Part shown: one piece after another, positions 6,905 to 8,290 of the stretch
How positions within the stretch are numbered: the first letter of the stretch is position 1
How the letters are laid out: every line of letters begins with the position of its first letter
Assembly: GCA_030650265.1 (NCBI GenBank)
Contig: JAUSEJ010000481.1
Coordinates: 1-8,290 of the forward strand
Origin: Dehalococcoidia bacterium
GTDB taxonomy: Bacteria; Chloroflexota; Dehalococcoidia; JACPQF01
DNA: 8,290 nt
Direction of reading: 5' to 3'
Notes under the pieces: generated by a model
The model's database searches: none
What the model saw: the letters and a program-made list of their open reading frames with translations, nothing else
What the model was told of the DNA's origin: nothing
Translations under genes and position numbers: made by a program

Positions 6905-8076
6905 CTTCACCACGAAACTGTCCCCGGCGCCGTTGTAATCCGCGTCATACCCTCCAAGGGCAGCCGGACAATCAGTGGAAGCGGTGTATCCAGTCACGTA
7001 GGCGTTGCCCGAGCCATCTATGGCGACGCCCCAGCCGTAGTCATAGTTGCTTCCGCCGAGGAAAGTGGCGTAGACGAGGTCCGGACCACTGGCGTTCAGC
7101 TTAACAACGAAAGCGTCGAAGCCGCCATCATTGTAAGTCGTGTCATACCCGAGACCAAGGGCCGCCGGAAAGCCAGAGGAATTGGTCTGGCCAGTCACAA
7201 AAGCATTGCCCGAGCCATCCACGGCGATGCTGTTGCCTTCGTCAAAGCCGCTTCCGCCGAGGAAAGTAGCGTAAATGGGGTTAAAGGCGCCCGAAAGGCC
7301 GACCGATGACTGTGTTTTGCTGACTTCCTCAGTCCCTGTCGCGAAAGGAGCTCTAATCTCCCACACGCCCGCTCCGGCGGTCTCGTTCCTCAACAGTGAC
7401 GGAACGATGTTCGTCACCTGCTCTACGCTCCTACCCCCAGACCGGTTTCGTGGTCGCTCACCAGAAGGGGAAACAAAGGCAGTACGAACTTCCCTGCGAC
7501 CGTGGTGATCGCCAATTGGTCTCCACTTAGCGCAACACTATCCGCCCCCTCGACCCGTAGGCGCATTTAATCTAAACTCGCCTCTGAAGTGACCATTCTT
7601 CGCCGAAGGACGCCACCATTCGACCACCGTCGCTAGTCACCTCCAGATCGATCCCGGGGTACAGGTCTTTGTAACGCACACCGCCCCAAACGGGAACATC
7701 GGATCGCCATTTCTCGGGGTCGCTGCCGATAAAGTAGGAAACGTGCGTGTCCAGACGGTTGAATGGTTCAAGGATCGGATCCGGATTAGCGCCACTAAAG
7801 GTCAGTTTGAGGTTGACCGCTTTCAACTCCGGAGGTTGCTTTTCTGCCAGGAGAAGCTCTTCCGCCCGGTTGGCTTCAACAGAAGCCGCTCTTGTCTGGG
7901 CAAATTCCTGCACGGTAAGCCAAATTTCATCGTTGGCGAGATAAACGCTAGAACTGCGCCCTCGCACTTCAAAGCGAGCGCCTGCGTCGAACTGTCCCAC
8001 GTTCTCGATGAACATCACAGACGACCTCTGCAGCGTAGCGTCAACTCGTGCTGAGTCAGCATTTGTGGGATGTGTG
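6905..8076 (-). pseudogene. SBBP beta-propeller repeat protein with DUF7948-type N-terminus, multiply broken
   Basis: Three reading-frame pieces together spell one gene. Piece 1, 7572-8018 and open back to about 8076, carries FIENVGQFDAGARFEVRG and DVPVWGGVRYKDLYPGIDLE, the N-terminal domain that precedes SBBP repeats. Piece 2, 7423-7566, reads MRLRVEGADSVALSGDQL. Piece 3, from about 7438 downwards, has APFATGTEE and then two SBBP repeats, each with YATFLGGS, a DGSGNA(F/Y)VTG core and a D(A/S)FVVK end. Between pieces 1 and 2 there is a frameshift near 7585-7620 and a TAA at 7567-7569. Pieces 2 and 3 differ by another shift near 7440-7480. Full proteins of this type usually have a signal peptide and more repeats and are secreted or surface-exposed. 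Here the signal peptide is gone at the IS boundary and the later repeats are missing. The function of the family is poorly known. Confidence 0.85.
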
Positions 8077-8290
8077 GTAACTACTCAGGCCTACGCATCT
8101 ACGCCATGGCTGGCGCGATCGGGGCACCGGCAATGGCTTGGCGGAGCGCAGCAAGGACTGGCGCGCCCTGTTTGCGCACCGTCGAGACGTAACCCCGAAT
8201 TCGACAGAAGCGCTCCGCCCCAACCGTCGTCCGAAAGCAGCCTGAAATCTTCTGCCGAACCTTCATCATCCGGATATCGCGTTCCGCCTG
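8077..8290 (-). mobile_element. Right end of an IS66-family insertion sequence (partial)
   Basis: The transposase C-terminus at 8099-8290 is followed within 22 bases by GTAACTACTCAGGCC, read on the plus strand from 8077. IS66-family elements characteristically begin and end with 5'-GTAA and duplicate eight target bases. If 8077 is the outer end, the adjacent target copy would be GATGTGTG at 8069-8076. The other end is outside the window, so neither the inverted repeat nor the duplication can be confirmed here. The left flank is the broken SBBP gene. Confidence 0.65.
8099..8290 (-). CDS. IS66-family transposase, C-terminal fragment (5' part outside window)
   Basis: The minus strand from the right edge encodes 63 residues and then TAG (8099-8101). 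It opens with [20 protein letters not shown] and continues with [19 protein letters not shown]. This is the highly conserved C-terminal block of IS66-type DDE transposases, where the Glu of QAER belongs to or lies next to the catalytic acidic set and [14 protein letters not shown] is the family hallmark. No stop or shift is seen in the visible part, so the transposase may be intact. Its accessory genes and N-terminus would lie to the right. It would cut and paste or copy the element into new sites. Confidence 0.92.
   Translation of the reverse strand, partial: QAERDIRMMKVRQKISGCFRTTVGAERFCRIRGYVSTVRKQGAPVLAALRQAIAGAPIAPAMA

Noticed and set aside
7423..7566. A 47-residue minus-strand gene starting at ATG 7566
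   Set aside because: It matches the middle of the SBBP N-terminal domain, so it is a fragment of the broken gene rather than an independent small protein.
6743..8054. Plus-strand open frames across the right-hand region (for example 6683-7309 and 7743-8054)
   Set aside because: They are antisense to recognisable SBBP, antitoxin and toxin sequence on the minus strand.
8050..8061. Near-palindrome GCTGACTCAGC as a regulator site
   Set aside because: It lies inside the SBBP reading frame near the IS end and is short enough to be chance.

Overview
The window reads almost entirely on the minus strand. It probably comes from a Chloroflexota-like bacterium with moderately high GC. The hints are an SNF2 ATPase paired with a SWIM zinc-finger protein, a PAS-GAF-GGDEF-HD-GYP regulator, an SBBP beta-propeller protein with the DUF7948-type N-terminus, and an AbrB/PIN-type toxin-antitoxin pair. 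This assignment is inference from gene content only; no rRNA, tRNA or marker gene is present.

Layout in transcription order, right to left. (a) 8099-8290: the C-terminal end of an IS66-family transposase that enters from outside the window. The putative element end is a GTAA terminus at 8077. (b) About 6905-8076: an SBBP-repeat protein gene, broken by frameshifts, a nonsense codon, loss of its 5' end at the IS boundary and loss of its 3' end. (c) About 6399-6874: a decayed toxin-antitoxin pair. The AbrB/MazE-like antitoxin and the PIN-family toxin fragment are shifted out of frame at three places, and the toxin lacks its C-terminal half. (d) 4105-6300: an intact membrane-anchored PAS-GAF-GGDEF-HD-GYP protein for cyclic di-GMP turnover. 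(e) 3829-4104: a spacer with an extended -10 promoter. (f) 697-3828: an intact SNF2-family ATPase. (g) 1-685: a SWIM zinc-finger protein, cut off by the window edge and 11 bases downstream of the SNF2 gene.

Functionally there are three blocks. The SNF2-SWIM pair is almost certainly one operon: an ATP-driven DNA translocase and a zinc-binding partner whose cellular job is not settled. The cyclic di-GMP protein seems to be a stand-alone sensor-effector with both the synthase and the phosphodiesterase motifs intact. The right-hand 1.9 kb is a graveyard where an insertion sequence, a secreted repeat protein and a toxin-antitoxin pair have run together. The two long neighbouring genes are open over 3.1 and 2.2 kb, so the lesions in the right-hand part look like genuine gene decay rather than general sequencing error.

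I did not find a convincing new multi-gene system. The most interesting items are the SNF2-SWIM operon and the in-frame run-on from the SBBP repeats into the antitoxin N-terminus.
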